Source: a virus. Taken from it: 33,441 bases of DNA. Below the pieces are notes generated by a model, which saw only the letters and a program-made list of their open reading frames with translations, searched no databases and had not been told where the DNA came from. How positions within the stretch are numbered: the stretch's first letter is position 1; the number at the start of each line of letters is the position of its first letter. The translations under genes and the position numbers were made by a program. The stretch lies in the IMG/VR virus record IMGVR_UViG_3300030012_001594, positions 6,257 to 39,697 of that record. One strand, written 5' to 3'. Positions 1 through 7,026 of the stretch are shown here, piece after piece.

Positions 1-317
1 TACCTAGAGACATCACTATACACGCAGTTGAAATTAGAACACAGGGAGTGGTATTGAGTGGCTCAACTGCTCAAGTGCTGAGAATATTTGCAAATGGAGA
101 TGCAGGGTCAGGAACACTAACTGATATTTCTTACAATGCGAGTCAATTCACAAGACACAATTCTGAAAATACAAACGCAACTCAGCATTCACTCGTAATC
201 ACAGGAGTAAACGGTTCATACGATGCAGGTGACACATTAGCATGTAGAAGAAATTCAGGTGCAGTTGACATGGGTGATTACATAGTGGATATTTGGTTTA
301 GCATTGATAATGCTTAG
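1..317 (+). CDS. Partial virion structural protein (3' end)
   Basis: The reading frame is open from base 3 leftward out of the window, so this is the C-terminal part (about 104 residues) of a longer protein. An internal GTG at base 48 is not needed as a start. The visible sequence is rich in Ser, Thr, Asn and Gly with alternating hydrophobic residues, as in beta-sandwich tail-fibre or baseplate proteins; there are no membrane segments. It is followed 8 bases later by a tail-assembly-chaperone-like gene, which supports a structural role. I do not recognise the family. Tail fibre, minor capsid or adhesin are all possible. Confidence 0.55.
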   Translation, partial: PRDITIHAVEIRTQGVVLSGSTAQVLRIFANGDAGSGTLTDISYNASQFTRHNSENTNATQHSLVITGVNGSYDAGDTLACRRNSGAVDMGDYIVDIWFSIDNA

Positions 318-325
318 GTGATAAT

Positions 326-640
326 ATGGTTGAAAATGGTGAAGAAGAGCAGGAAAGAAACCCAAATGTGACAGTCCATGAAAACGTAGGGCCGGGTCAT
401 TCAGAATATGATGAAACAGAAAAAGTTGCTTTCGGATGGGACGAACTAAGAGCGAAGAGAAACTTTCGTTTGAAGAAAGTAGATGTGTATCAAGGTGTAT
501 TGCTTTACAACACCTTGACGGAAACAGAACAAACCGAGTTGGCTACATACAGACAGGCACTTTTGGATTTGCCAAGTGACTATGATGACCCATATGAGGC
601 GATGGCAAACCTACCAACAATACCATCTTGGCTAAATTAA
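326..640 (+). CDS. Tail-assembly-chaperone-like protein (Phage_tail_APC type)
   Basis: This 104-residue protein has an acidic N-terminus. Its central and C-terminal part resembles the phage tail assembly chaperone / tail-fibre-adjacent family: a WDELRAKRNFRL segment where the family has an 'R..RN.lL' motif, then TYRQALLDLPSDYDDP (compare 'YRqaLRdlP'), ending in a Pro-rich IPSWLN. Proteins of this family sit next to tail fibre genes in many tailed phages. A GGTGATAAT ribosome-binding site lies directly before the ATG. The gene is co-oriented with the partial structural gene and is the last plus-strand gene seen. Confidence is good for the family and lower for the exact role. Confidence 0.6.
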   Translation: MVENGEEEQERNPNVTVHENVGPGHSEYDETEKVAFGWDELRAKRNFRLKKVDVYQGVLLYNTLTETEQTELATYRQALLDLPSDYDDPYEAMANLPTIPSWLN

Positions 641-747
641 CTCGCAATCCCACCATCGAAAGCGGTTCAATCTGACCTTCTTCAACGGTAAATCCAAAAT
701 GCAACCCCATTGTAAATTAGTTTTCTAGATGACCGTTTTACCCCACC

Positions 748-909
748 CTAGAGAGACTCACTTTTGGCCCACTCCATAGCAAGGTGGTCTAACCTACCCA
801 ACCACGAAATCAAACCGCTTGCGAGTACTACTAGGTAGGGTGTGTAGAAACTCAAGGGTACTTCGATTCTGAAATTATCCAGAAGCCCCATATCCAAAAT
901 CTCAATCAT
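748..909 (-). CDS. Small membrane protein, 53 aa
   Basis: This short gene reads MIEILDMGLLDNF at its start and carries one hydrophobic segment (about residues 18-37, FYTPYLVVLASGLISWLG), then an amphipathic acidic tail ending in WAKSESL. Its ATG overlaps the TGA of the upstream 40-residue gene (ATGA), with GGAG nine bases before. With that gene it forms a pair of tiny membrane proteins next to the tail genes, a position where tailed viruses often keep lysis proteins. A holin or spanin-like role is speculation. I do not recognise a family. Confidence 0.5.
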   Translation of the reverse strand: MIEILDMGLLDNFRIEVPLSFYTPYLVVLASGLISWLGRLDHLAMEWAKSESL

Positions 910-1028
910 TGGTCTTCACTCCTGAAATACTTTGCAATTTCCTTGAACTCATTCACTAGAAGAAACGAAGCACAGAAGAGAAAGAATCCCATCAATATGT
1001 AGACGGGAAGAAATGGACTATAGGTCAT
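906..1028 (-). CDS. Small membrane protein, 40 aa
   Basis: It begins MTYSPFLPVYILMGFFLFC and has one strong membrane segment (residues 6-25), followed by a charged tail NEFKEIAKYFRSEDQ. It overlaps its upstream and downstream neighbours by ATGA four-base junctions, the usual sign of coupled translation in this genome. The function is unknown. Its membrane character and position beside virion genes make a lysis accessory possible, but nothing in the sequence proves it. Confidence 0.5.
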   Translation of the reverse strand: MTYSPFLPVYILMGFFLFCASFLLVNEFKEIAKYFRSEDQ

Positions 1029-1105
1029 GCGACTTGTGCCGCCCAATAGTCCCAATCCCAATCAGGATGTCTCTCCATCAACTTCGCCAAATCGTCCTTA
1101 ACCAT
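1025..1105 (-). CDS. Microprotein, 26 aa, first gene of a three-gene unit
   Basis: The frame reads MVKDDLAKLMERHPDWDWDYWAAQVA, shown here only to mark its Trp- and Asp-rich C-terminal half. It starts 25 bases after a TATA-like box, so its message could be leaderless, and it ends in an ATGA overlap with the next gene. Such a short frame could arise by chance. The chained overlaps with two further microgenes and the promoter placement are the reasons to list it. Confidence 0.4.
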   Translation of the reverse strand: MVKDDLAKLMERHPDWDWDYWAAQVA

Positions 1106-1108
1106 TTG

Positions 1109-1138
1109 GTGTAGAATCTACACTACCTAGTAAATATA
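1109..1138 (-). promoter_or_regulatory. Promoter with palindromic operator for the microgene unit
   Basis: On the minus strand a TATA-like TATATTTA (1131-1138) lies 25 bases before the ATG of the 26-residue gene, which fits archaeal TATA-to-start spacing for a leaderless transcript. Between box and start sits a perfect inverted repeat, GTGTAGA-A-TCTACAC (1109-1123), well placed to be a repressor site covering the transcription start. The box sits just downstream of the terminator of the main array, so the microgenes appear to be a separately controlled unit. Confidence 0.5.
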
Positions 1139-1189
1139 CATTGTTCAACAAGGGCCAATTAACAACAAAAAAAATTGGGTTGAAAAACC

Positions 1190-1235
1190 AAAAAAAAATC
1201 GGGACTTTGGCCGGGTGCTAATCCGACCAAAGCCC
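1190..1235 (-). terminator. Hairpin plus U-tract terminator of the main minus-strand array
   Basis: In minus-strand sense a GGGCTTTGG arm (1227-1235) pairs with CCAAAGTCCC (1201-1210, one bulged base) and is followed at once by a run of T residues (complement of 1190-1198). This is the classic intrinsic terminator shape, and poly-U ends are also used by archaeal RNA polymerase. The 5' arm overlaps the last codons of the zinc-ribbon gene. It is the strongest terminator I see in the window and it closes the long gene array. Confidence 0.7.
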
Positions 1236-1358
1236 TTTACATTCTCTACATTGCCAAATTTTCATTGACTCTGTGGAGCCTACCACTTTGCCTTTGATTC
1301 TACGAGGAATTGTTTTCTTGCCGCAGAACTTACACTTAACGTGAAGGCCCACGTGCAT
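1218..1358 (-). CDS. Zinc-ribbon microprotein, 46 aa
   Basis: The protein has two CxxC knuckles: C9-K-F-C12 near the start and C37-R-E-C40 near the end, separated by a basic stretch KKTIPRRIKGK. This is the layout of a single zinc ribbon. A GAGAGG ribosome-binding site precedes the ATG, and the start overlaps the upstream small membrane gene by 23 bases. Its last codons form one arm of the transcription terminator, so it is the final gene of the main array. Nucleic-acid binding or a protein-protein role is likely; the exact function is unknown. Confidence 0.6.
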   Translation of the reverse strand: MHVGLHVKCKFCGKKTIPRRIKGKVVGSTESMKIWQCRECKGLWSD

Positions 1359-1512
1359 TCCTCTCTTCTTCTATTATCTGGTTCTCAAGGTTCGCCATGT
1401 ACTCATCTATGGAAGACTCGGTGTACTTTGAACCGCCGAAGGCCGCGAAGAAAAGAAGGGACATACCCAAGACAAAAAATATTCCTAAAATCCATTCTAC
1501 TGTTGTTGCCAT
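1336..1512 (-). CDS. Small single-pass membrane protein, 58 aa
   Basis: Starting at the ATG that overlaps the stop of the exonuclease gene (TAATG), the protein begins MATTVEWILGIFFVLGMSLLFFAAF, cited here only for its N-terminal membrane helix (about residues 6-25). A charged tail rich in Glu follows (DEYMANLENQIIEEERN), probably helical. A TTG six bases upstream could extend it by two residues. No family is recognised. Confidence 0.5.
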   Translation of the reverse strand: MATTVEWILGIFFVLGMSLLFFAAFGGSKYTESSIDEYMANLENQIIEEERNARGPSR

Positions 1513-2105
1513 TACCAATCAACCCCTAAATCGAGAAGTTCCTCTTGTTCTAACGAGAAGCCCTTCACTACTTTATTGTTCTGACCATATTTCCACAAAT
1601 CGTACACTAACTCACAGTCCTTTAGACAATAATCAACCACTTCTGTATACTTTCCTGCCTTCCACATAACAGGAGCCTCTGCACTTTCCATCAATTTCTC
1701 CGACTTGAGGGTGTGTTGTACTAGATTATTGAGGGAAAATCGCTCTTTGTATTCCTTGCTCAATATCCTACTTGTGTCAATATATGCCTCATTGTCCAAG
1801 TATTTCTTAATGCAGTAGATATCCATCGCGTTTTTCAACACAGGAAGGTCAAAGGCAACGATGTTGTGTCCAAGTAAAATGCCACCTTTTTCAAAGTGGT
1901 CATCTAAATCATACTTTAAATCAGACAAAGATTTGACGATTGTGTTTGGTTTCTTGTAATCATCTAGTGATTTATCCACATAAACCGCCCCTTTGTCTCC
2001 ATCGTAAGTACATACAGTAGAGACTCGGAACATGTGGGTATTTCCCCACCCTCCTATCTCATGTGCGAAATTCTTGGTTTCAAGGTCAATCGCTAGTACT
2101 GACAC
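1512..2105 (-). CDS. DEDDy-type 3'-5' exonuclease (RNase H-like)
   Basis: This 197-residue protein has the three exonuclease motifs of the DnaQ / family B exonuclease superfamily. AIDLET gives D7 and E9. LGHNIVAFDLPVL gives the middle Asp. DYCLKDCELV supplies the tyrosine and last Asp of the DEDDy class. It should remove nucleotides from DNA or RNA 3' ends with two metal ions. No polymerase domain is attached. It lies immediately after the helicase and a DUF4177-like gene, so a replication-repair or RNA-processing role is likely. The start is a GTG preceded by GGAGTGATA; no ATG fits better. Confidence 0.75.
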   Translation of the reverse strand: MSVLAIDLETKNFAHEIGGWGNTHMFRVSTVCTYDGDKGAVYVDKSLDDYKKPNTIVKSLSDLKYDLDDHFEKGGILLGHNIVAFDLPVLKNAMDIYCIKKYLDNEAYIDTSRILSKEYKERFSLNNLVQHTLKSEKLMESAEAPVMWKAGKYTEVVDYCLKDCELVYDLWKYGQNNKVVKGFSLEQEELLDLGVDW

Positions 2106-2109
2106 ACTA

Positions 2110-2352
2110 TCACTCCTTACCGGAGTCTTCCGCCCATAGTTTGTCTACCTTGTCTGCTTCTGACTTCTTTGGGTCTGGTGCATTAAGTGTGGACTCTCTC
2201 TTTAGGAAGACCACTATCTTATCCTCACCTACAGTTATCATAGAGTGTGCTTCCCAGCCATCATTGCCTTGTGTGTTCAAGGCTTCTATGATTATCTTTG
2301 GACCCTCAGCAACCTGAAAAACCATAAATTTGTTATCGAACATTTTCTTCAT
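2110..2352 (-). CDS. DUF4177-like small protein, 80 aa
   Basis: The core IIEALNTQGNDGWEAHSMI followed by VVFLKRE resembles the DUF4177 family (a conserved 'lN..g..GWE....' then 'flkR'), small alpha-beta proteins common in bacteria, archaea and phages whose role is unknown. The C-terminal third is charged and probably disordered. It overlaps the helicase gene upstream by ATGA and has a GGAGG site before the ATG. Its position between helicase and exonuclease is the only functional hint. Confidence 0.5.
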   Translation of the reverse strand: MKKMFDNKFMVFQVAEGPKIIIEALNTQGNDGWEAHSMITVGEDKIVVFLKRESTLNAPDPKKSEADKVDKLWAEDSGKE

Positions 2353-3827
2353 TGTATTTCCTCCTTAATTTTGGTATAGACGGCTTGACCCTTCTTTGTC
2401 TCATCGAACCTCTGCTCCCCTAATAGTTGTTTATAATGCCTATAGACAGTGGCTTGTCCCTTCTTCAAATGCTTCCTGACATTCTCAAGTAGCATCGTCT
2501 TATGTACATAGCCCTGTGTGTCACCTAGTCCACTGGCAATCATCTTGTCGTATTGCTTCTTGAACTCCTTGATGTTACTTGCATCCAATAGTGCATTGTA
2601 CTCCTGCTTCAAAGACATATCCAACCAAGAAACCAATGACTTGTAGCATTGCTTGATTAGATGTGCGGCTTGGACAACGTGCTTACTCGTAGCGACGAAC
2701 CTCTTGTCCTTGTCCTTGATGGTAGGTGCTTCTGCTATGCAACACAACACTGCCATCTTGCCCATGTTTCCTTGCATCCTAGTAATGAAGTTGTTAGCCA
2801 AATCTAGGACTGCTGGCCTACTGCTCTGAACGAACTGTTCAAACTTCTTTGTCTCGTTAACAACGGCATCAGAGAAGGACTCATGGAATTTGATTGTCGA
2901 TAGTGAGTCGCCATCGACTTCTTCGTATCTCTCCATCAGAGTCTCGTATATCTTGACGAATGCTTTACCGAATTGCTCTATTGGTGCTTTCCTGTCAACC
3001 ACTTTACCGTAAGTCTGAGCCAATCTTTCCCTCAATTCATTCTGAATCTCGATAGGCACTTCACGGATGTACAGAATAGAACGTTGCATTATCCCTGTCT
3101 CAGCGATAACGGAGGTCATCGTCTTCGGGATGTAGGTTGTAGCGAAAATGCTTCGCTGACATCTGCATTCTAGTTCTTCACTGCCCTTTCTCTTCACTGT
3201 TATGACCCAATTCTGTCCGTGAATAGTATTCATAAACGTATTCATGTACATTATCACGTTCTCTTTGTGCATTGATGGTTTGAATACTCCCGAATACTCA
3301 AATTCGTCGTAGCAACACAACCCATCACCCTCCAATGCACCGGGAATCGCTTCCATAACCTCAATCATCCTAACTTGACCGTTCTCATCCTCGACTGGTT
3401 CCTTGTTTTTCTCAAAAGAACCAATCAAAGCGGCATCTGTAATGTCCTTGACGTTGAAAACGTCAAAATTACAACCGTGTTTCTCATTTAACGTGTTAAA
3501 AACGTAATTTGAGATGGGTCCAAAGAAATTGTACATCTCAGACTTGCCTGTTCCTGACGTTTGCATCCAAATCAGTTGGATTCTAGTGTCATCTACCCTT
3601 CTACCGAAGGGAATAGCCACCATATCCTTAGATAACTGACCTAGAAGCACGAAAAAGGTCAAAGCGGCTGGAATTTCGTTGTACATTGAAACTTCTGCCG
3701 CACTATTGACATATTTCTCTACAATATTCGGTAAAATACTGTCTTTCTTCATTGGTACTTCATCAGACAGAGATTCGTAGTACAATCTGTCTAATTCGTC
3801 TTCTTTCATCTTATTTTCGTCATTCAT
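2349..3827 (-). CDS. P-loop replicative helicase candidate (DUF3987-like)
   Basis: This 492-residue protein has a clear Walker A (QTSGTGKS, residues 89-96) and an acidic Walker B (LCCYDEFEYS, D174-E175), then a region with conserved Arg and Thr residues where sensor and arginine-finger motifs would lie. The C-terminal part (about 420-492) looks like a winged-helix domain (YVHKTMLLENVRKHL, then a basic stretch). The overall layout is that of DUF3987-type ATPases that act as replicative helicases in many phages and plasmids. No MCM or DnaB is visible elsewhere in the window, so this is the best candidate for unwinding the viral origin. The P-loop part is certain, the helicase role is inferred. 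Confidence 0.6.
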   Translation of the reverse strand: MNDENKMKEDELDRLYYESLSDEVPMKKDSILPNIVEKYVNSAAEVSMYNEIPAALTFFVLLGQLSKDMVAIPFGRRVDDTRIQLIWMQTSGTGKSEMYNFFGPISNYVFNTLNEKHGCNFDVFNVKDITDAALIGSFEKNKEPVEDENGQVRMIEVMEAIPGALEGDGLCCYDEFEYSGVFKPSMHKENVIMYMNTFMNTIHGQNWVITVKRKGSEELECRCQRSIFATTYIPKTMTSVIAETGIMQRSILYIREVPIEIQNELRERLAQTYGKVVDRKAPIEQFGKAFVKIYETLMERYEEVDGDSLSTIKFHESFSDAVVNETKKFEQFVQSSRPAVLDLANNFITRMQGNMGKMAVLCCIAEAPTIKDKDKRFVATSKHVVQAAHLIKQCYKSLVSWLDMSLKQEYNALLDASNIKEFKKQYDKMIASGLGDTQGYVHKTMLLENVRKHLKKGQATVYRHYKQLLGEQRFDETKKGQAVYTKIKEEIQ

Positions 3828-3829
3828 AT

Positions 3830-4525
3830 TTATATCTCCATATTATTTTCACTGTGCAGAGTGTTTAGAATCCTCTCTGCAAGGATTTTTCCTATGCCAT
3901 CTATTTTGCATAGTTCTTCTACCGATGCTTCGCCTATCTCCATGATAGAACCGAATTCATCGAGTAATTCCTTCGCTTTCTTTGCACTTACTCCTTTAAT
4001 CATACAAAGAACGTCTTTTCTCATGTCAGTTGTGGTGATTCTCTTAACTATTCTAGGAGAATACACCTCTCTGTCATGTGGTTGCATCTTACTCACTGTA
4101 CAGATTATCTCCGAAGCAGTGTTTGCGTCTTTACACCATATTATGTTACAATCCATGTCTAATATGATTCTGCCTAATGCTCCATAGAACCTACGATGCA
4201 GTAGAGTCCTATACGCCTTAACATCCATCTTAGTCTTAGTATGTTGAGCATACTTTCTGAATGCCGCATCAAATGAGCCATAGACAATAACCAAGTTATC
4301 GTCAAATGCCCTATCCATGTTATCCAACTGATTCCATAGTCTCTTCGACATGACAGACTGTAGGAAATCAAATGAGGACTTAGCCTCAAAGCAAACGCCA
4401 TTGAAAACGTAGTCTCCTATCTCAAGCCACTTCTTCTCATGTTGGATGTTCATTGACTGAGCCTTTTCAATAACATACGTCGAGAGTTCAGATTCCTCCC
4501 TGCTATCGATTAGTAGTTTATTCAT
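3830..4525 (-). CDS. XPF/Mus81-type (ERCC4) structure-specific nuclease
   Basis: The N-terminal ERCC4 nuclease domain (about 1-140) shows IDSREES, then WLEIGDYVF and VCFEAKSSFDFLQSV, which match the family's G-D-Y and E-R-K-x3-D core, although the Arg is replaced by Ala. The C-terminal part (about 160-225) holds tandem helix-hairpin-helix motifs (MIKGVSAKKAKELLDEFGS and LCKIDGIGKILAERIL) that bind branched DNA. Archaeal XPF or Hef proteins cut flaps and forks and are stimulated by PCNA. No helicase domain is attached, so it is of the short archaeal type. It sits one base from a zinc-finger microgene and close to the primase, consistent with replication-fork repair. Confidence 0.8.
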   Translation of the reverse strand: MNKLLIDSREESELSTYVIEKAQSMNIQHEKKWLEIGDYVFNGVCFEAKSSFDFLQSVMSKRLWNQLDNMDRAFDDNLVIVYGSFDAAFRKYAQHTKTKMDVKAYRTLLHRRFYGALGRIILDMDCNIIWCKDANTASEIICTVSKMQPHDREVYSPRIVKRITTTDMRKDVLCMIKGVSAKKAKELLDEFGSIMEIGEASVEELCKIDGIGKILAERILNTLHSENNMEI

Positions 4526-4526
4526 C

Positions 4527-4658
4527 TCAATTCCTCTTCAACGTTCTACGCTTCTTACAAATGATACAAATCATATGTGTCTCATTTGGCGGTCCTGCGT
4601 TCTTCATCTCACGCCAATCGTGAGGACATCTGTTATCCTTGAACTCAATCTTCATCAT
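4527..4658 (-). CDS. Zinc-binding microprotein, 43 aa
   Basis: The frame starts with ATGATG behind a good GGAGG site and ends one base before the nuclease start. It contains a CPHDW motif and a C-I-I-C knuckle (ICIICKKRR), giving potential C/H + CxxC metal ligands, and a strongly basic end. The start overlaps the primase stop by 14 bases. It looks like one of the many small zinc-binding proteins of this array. The role is unknown. Confidence 0.5.
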   Translation of the reverse strand: MMKIEFKDNRCPHDWREMKNAGPPNETHMICIICKKRRTLKRN

Positions 4659-5637
4659 TATACCTCCAACATTTTCCAATGCAGTAGCCTTGTGGTATTA
4701 ACACTGACCTACATCCCGGAGCGTTGTACCCTCTACTTACTATGTACTCGACATGGCCTCTAGTCTTTGATTCATCCCAATCCAACCAGACACCATCTAC
4801 ATTGGCTATCTCTCTGAACTCCTCCATTATCTTAGCAATGATTTGATTCTGTGCTTCTAGGGATATCTCCCTCTGCCCTATACTCAGTAAGTCCCTATAC
4901 CATTGTGTTAGGTATACCCTAGCATAGTGGCTTGGATTCTCCACTGTGATAGCATTGTGCATACATGGGAGTATTGGCAGTCTGCCTATAGAATCAGGTA
5001 CATCAATCTCAACACTCGACATGCTGATTGGCTCTACTTCGGGCCATCTTACTAGATTAGAACCATAGACGAAATCATCAGCGACTATGCCATCGGTCAG
5101 ACTCAGGATGTCATCAAGGGATGGCTCTGACTCTATGTTGACTGGTATGCAGAACCTACCTACCTTCATGTTCTCCGTGTTAGGAACCCTACGAAGGCGA
5201 TTGGTTTGGATGCCTGTTCTATCCAACGTATCGTAGTCAGTAGCCAATTTGGAATAATATCTCTGAATGCTTCTGATATCATCAGCCACCTCACCGTAAA
5301 CGATGATGTGAAAACCTTGCCCTGAGAAGTAGGGTCTGAACTTGATGTTCTCCTCTAGATACTTGGTACATACACCAACGAAATCATAGTAGGCATTTAC
5401 CAATGGCTCATCGTGAGCATCGAAATCTAAGAACATCCTGTCTAAGATAACTGAGTTGTCTATCTTGGTATTCTCACCAAACACCTCAAAGTCATAGACA
5501 GTGGTGTAGCAGTTCATCCTACCATTGTAGGCATTGACCCAATCAAGGTACTCCTGCTTATTCTTCACTATCTTTCTCTTCATCTGTGGTGCGTTTCTTA
5601 GATGGCTTCCTGCCCACACTTCCCTTGGGAACTTCAT
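4645..5637 (-). CDS. Archaeo-eukaryotic primase fused to a PriL-like Fe-S domain
   Basis: The N-terminal catalytic half has the AEP metal motif FLDFDAH (D71, D73), the SGQGFH nucleotide-binding motif (105-110) and a TNRLRRVPNT segment. The C-terminal third (about 217-330) resembles the Fe-S domain of the large primase subunit: LPILPCMHNAI with C225, a YARVYLTQWYRDLLSIG helix region, then C309, C319 and C323 near the end. In cellular archaea these functions are on two proteins, PriS and PriL; fused forms are known in some archaea and plasmids. I chose the start at MKFPREVW because GGAGGAG lies just before it; a longer frame adds five residues. The gene overlaps the preceding one by 80 bases. 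Confidence 0.8.
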   Translation of the reverse strand: MKFPREVWAGSHLRNAPQMKRKIVKNKQEYLDWVNAYNGRMNCYTTVYDFEVFGENTKIDNSVILDRMFLDFDAHDEPLVNAYYDFVGVCTKYLEENIKFRPYFSGQGFHIIVYGEVADDIRSIQRYYSKLATDYDTLDRTGIQTNRLRRVPNTENMKVGRFCIPVNIESEPSLDDILSLTDGIVADDFVYGSNLVRWPEVEPISMSSVEIDVPDSIGRLPILPCMHNAITVENPSHYARVYLTQWYRDLLSIGQREISLEAQNQIIAKIMEEFREIANVDGVWLDWDESKTRGHVEYIVSRGYNAPGCRSVLIPQGYCIGKCWRYNDED

Positions 5638-5977
5638 TCTTATCTCCTCCATTAAAATTTACATTAGCATTCAGTAGTTCGTCCTTCAAGTATACTGCAA
5701 CAGTCTCGGATATCGTGTGCTTGACCATCATCTGCATCAGTTCACCAAACGGTCTTTCTGCTGACAAGTATGGTTCTGTATCTGTGTACCATACCAAATC
5801 CATCTTCTGCTTTGGTTCTAGTTCAGTGTATATTGTCTCAGTGAATTCATCCACTATAGACCCCATACTTTGCAGTTGACCGAAAGTCCAATTCCTATCA
5901 CTTAGCAATTCCTTAGTTCTCTTTTCTATCTCTGTTGTAATCATAGTTACATTTCCTAATTTCAATACTCTTGTCAT
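5558..5977 (-). CDS. Hypothetical protein upstream of the primase, 139 aa
   Basis: I do not recognise a family. The protein is mostly helical and acidic-amphipathic (TEIEKRTKELLSDRNWTFG, then FTETIYTELEPKQK) and ends in a basic-acidic disordered tail (GRKPSKKRTTDEEKDSEE). The ATG overlaps the stop of the preceding small gene (ATGA). An internal ATG 33 bases on, after GGAAATG, is an alternative. Its end overlaps the primase start by 80 bases, so the two are probably translated together, and a primase-partner role is conceivable. Confidence 0.5.
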   Translation of the reverse strand: MTRVLKLGNVTMITTEIEKRTKELLSDRNWTFGQLQSMGSIVDEFTETIYTELEPKQKMDLVWYTDTEPYLSAERPFGELMQMMVKHTISETVAVYLKDELLNANVNFNGGDKNEVPKGSVGRKPSKKRTTDEEKDSEE

Positions 5978-6156
5978 TTTTTCACGTTTCCTTGGTTGTT
6001 ATGTGTTATCTTGTTGAAGTATTCCTCTGCTGACATTGGCCTCGTTGCTCGGACTCTTACCCCGTATAGATATGTAGTAATCCAATCACTCTCATTACTC
6101 ATTCCAGTACCACTAGTCTGTCGCCAAATGAAATTGATTCTCTCATCATCACTCAT
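5974..6156 (-). CDS. 60-aa protein copying the helicase P-loop segment without its lysine
   Basis: Residues 3-20 read DDERINFIWRQTSGTGMS. The P-loop helicase of this genome (residues 79-96) reads DDTRIQLIWMQTSGTGKS, so 13 of 18 positions agree, but the catalytic Walker A lysine is Met here. The rest of the small protein does not match the helicase. The codons differ widely between the two copies, so this is not a recent DNA duplication. It starts one base before the stop of the nuclease gene (TGAATG) with GGTGAGTGA upstream. Function unknown. Confidence 0.5.
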   Translation of the reverse strand: MSDDERINFIWRQTSGTGMSNESDWITTYLYGVRVRATRPMSAEEYFNKITHNNQGNVKK

Positions 6157-7026
6157 TCACTCACCCCACCCATACAGGTCTGCCGCATCGCATATACCGA
6201 AGTAACTGCAAGTGGCGCAAGTCCTAGCATTGAATTTGGTCGGGAACATCTCTTGTTCATAAGCATGTATCAGCCTAGCGATTCCCTTCATCACGGCAGT
6301 ATGGCTTGACTTCTTCACTGGCTCAACGGTGATGTGGTTGGATACAGGATAGTACCAACCCCACATCTTCATGTCGTAATCCCTTGATAGACCAACAGTG
6401 TGAAGAAGTTCCTCTGGTGCATTGTCAAACAACAACTTGTAGAAGGCCATCTCCTTACGCATCGATGTTACCTTGTAGTCCTTCCAAGGGCCAGTCTTCA
6501 ACTCCATTGGTATGTACATGTCATTCTCAAAGAACATCCTGTCTATGATGCCCTGCAAGTGAACAACGTAATCTCGTTGTAGGTTAACCTCTGAATAGTC
6601 CTCTGCTCTGATGGTAATCTCTGCATCCAACATGGCCTCATTGACTACTGGTAGGAACGTATCCGATGTCTCATCTGTCAATGCTTGGACAAACCTATCT
6701 GCTTCAAAGACTGCCATAGCATAGTAGATGTCCGTGTAGTCATCTATTGGGTAAAGACTGTAACTGTAATCAACTAGTTCATCGTAATCCATCTCAGCCG
6801 CCTTCTTGATATCAAAGGCATCGAAGAAGTCCTCTCTCGCATTGTGGATTATAGTTCCCTTAGCCATTGCTTCGGTTGTATCCTGCGGAAGTCTCTCGAT
6901 GTAATTATACTGGTACTTCTTGGGACACCATTGAAATGTCCCATTGGAAGATTTAGTTATCTTCAATACTGGCTTAGTCTCATCTTCATATTCGCTTGCG
7001 CTCCATTGGTATGTGTATTCTCTCAT
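6157..7026 (-). CDS. Cas4/RecB-like PD-(D/E)XK nuclease with Fe-S cysteines
   Basis: The protein (289 residues from the chosen ATG) shows the Cas4/AddB-like pattern: an early cysteine in SNGTFQWCPKKYQYNYIERLP, a GTIIHNAREDFF helix with the conserved His, then LQGIIDRMFF and YIPMELKTGPW giving the D and ExK of the nuclease core, and three C-terminal cysteines (CATCSYFGIC). Together these predict a DNA exonuclease with a 4Fe-4S cluster. No CRISPR array or other cas gene is present, so it belongs to viral recombination or end processing. The ATG at 7026 gives an ATGA overlap with the polymerase fragment; a GTG nine bases upstream is less likely. Confidence 0.75.
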   Translation of the reverse strand: MREYTYQWSASEYEDETKPVLKITKSSNGTFQWCPKKYQYNYIERLPQDTTEAMAKGTIIHNAREDFFDAFDIKKAAEMDYDELVDYSYSLYPIDDYTDIYYAMAVFEADRFVQALTDETSDTFLPVVNEAMLDAEITIRAEDYSEVNLQRDYVVHLQGIIDRMFFENDMYIPMELKTGPWKDYKVTSMRKEMAFYKLLFDNAPEELLHTVGLSRDYDMKMWGWYYPVSNHITVEPVKKSSHTAVMKGIARLIHAYEQEMFPTKFNARTCATCSYFGICDAADLYGWGE

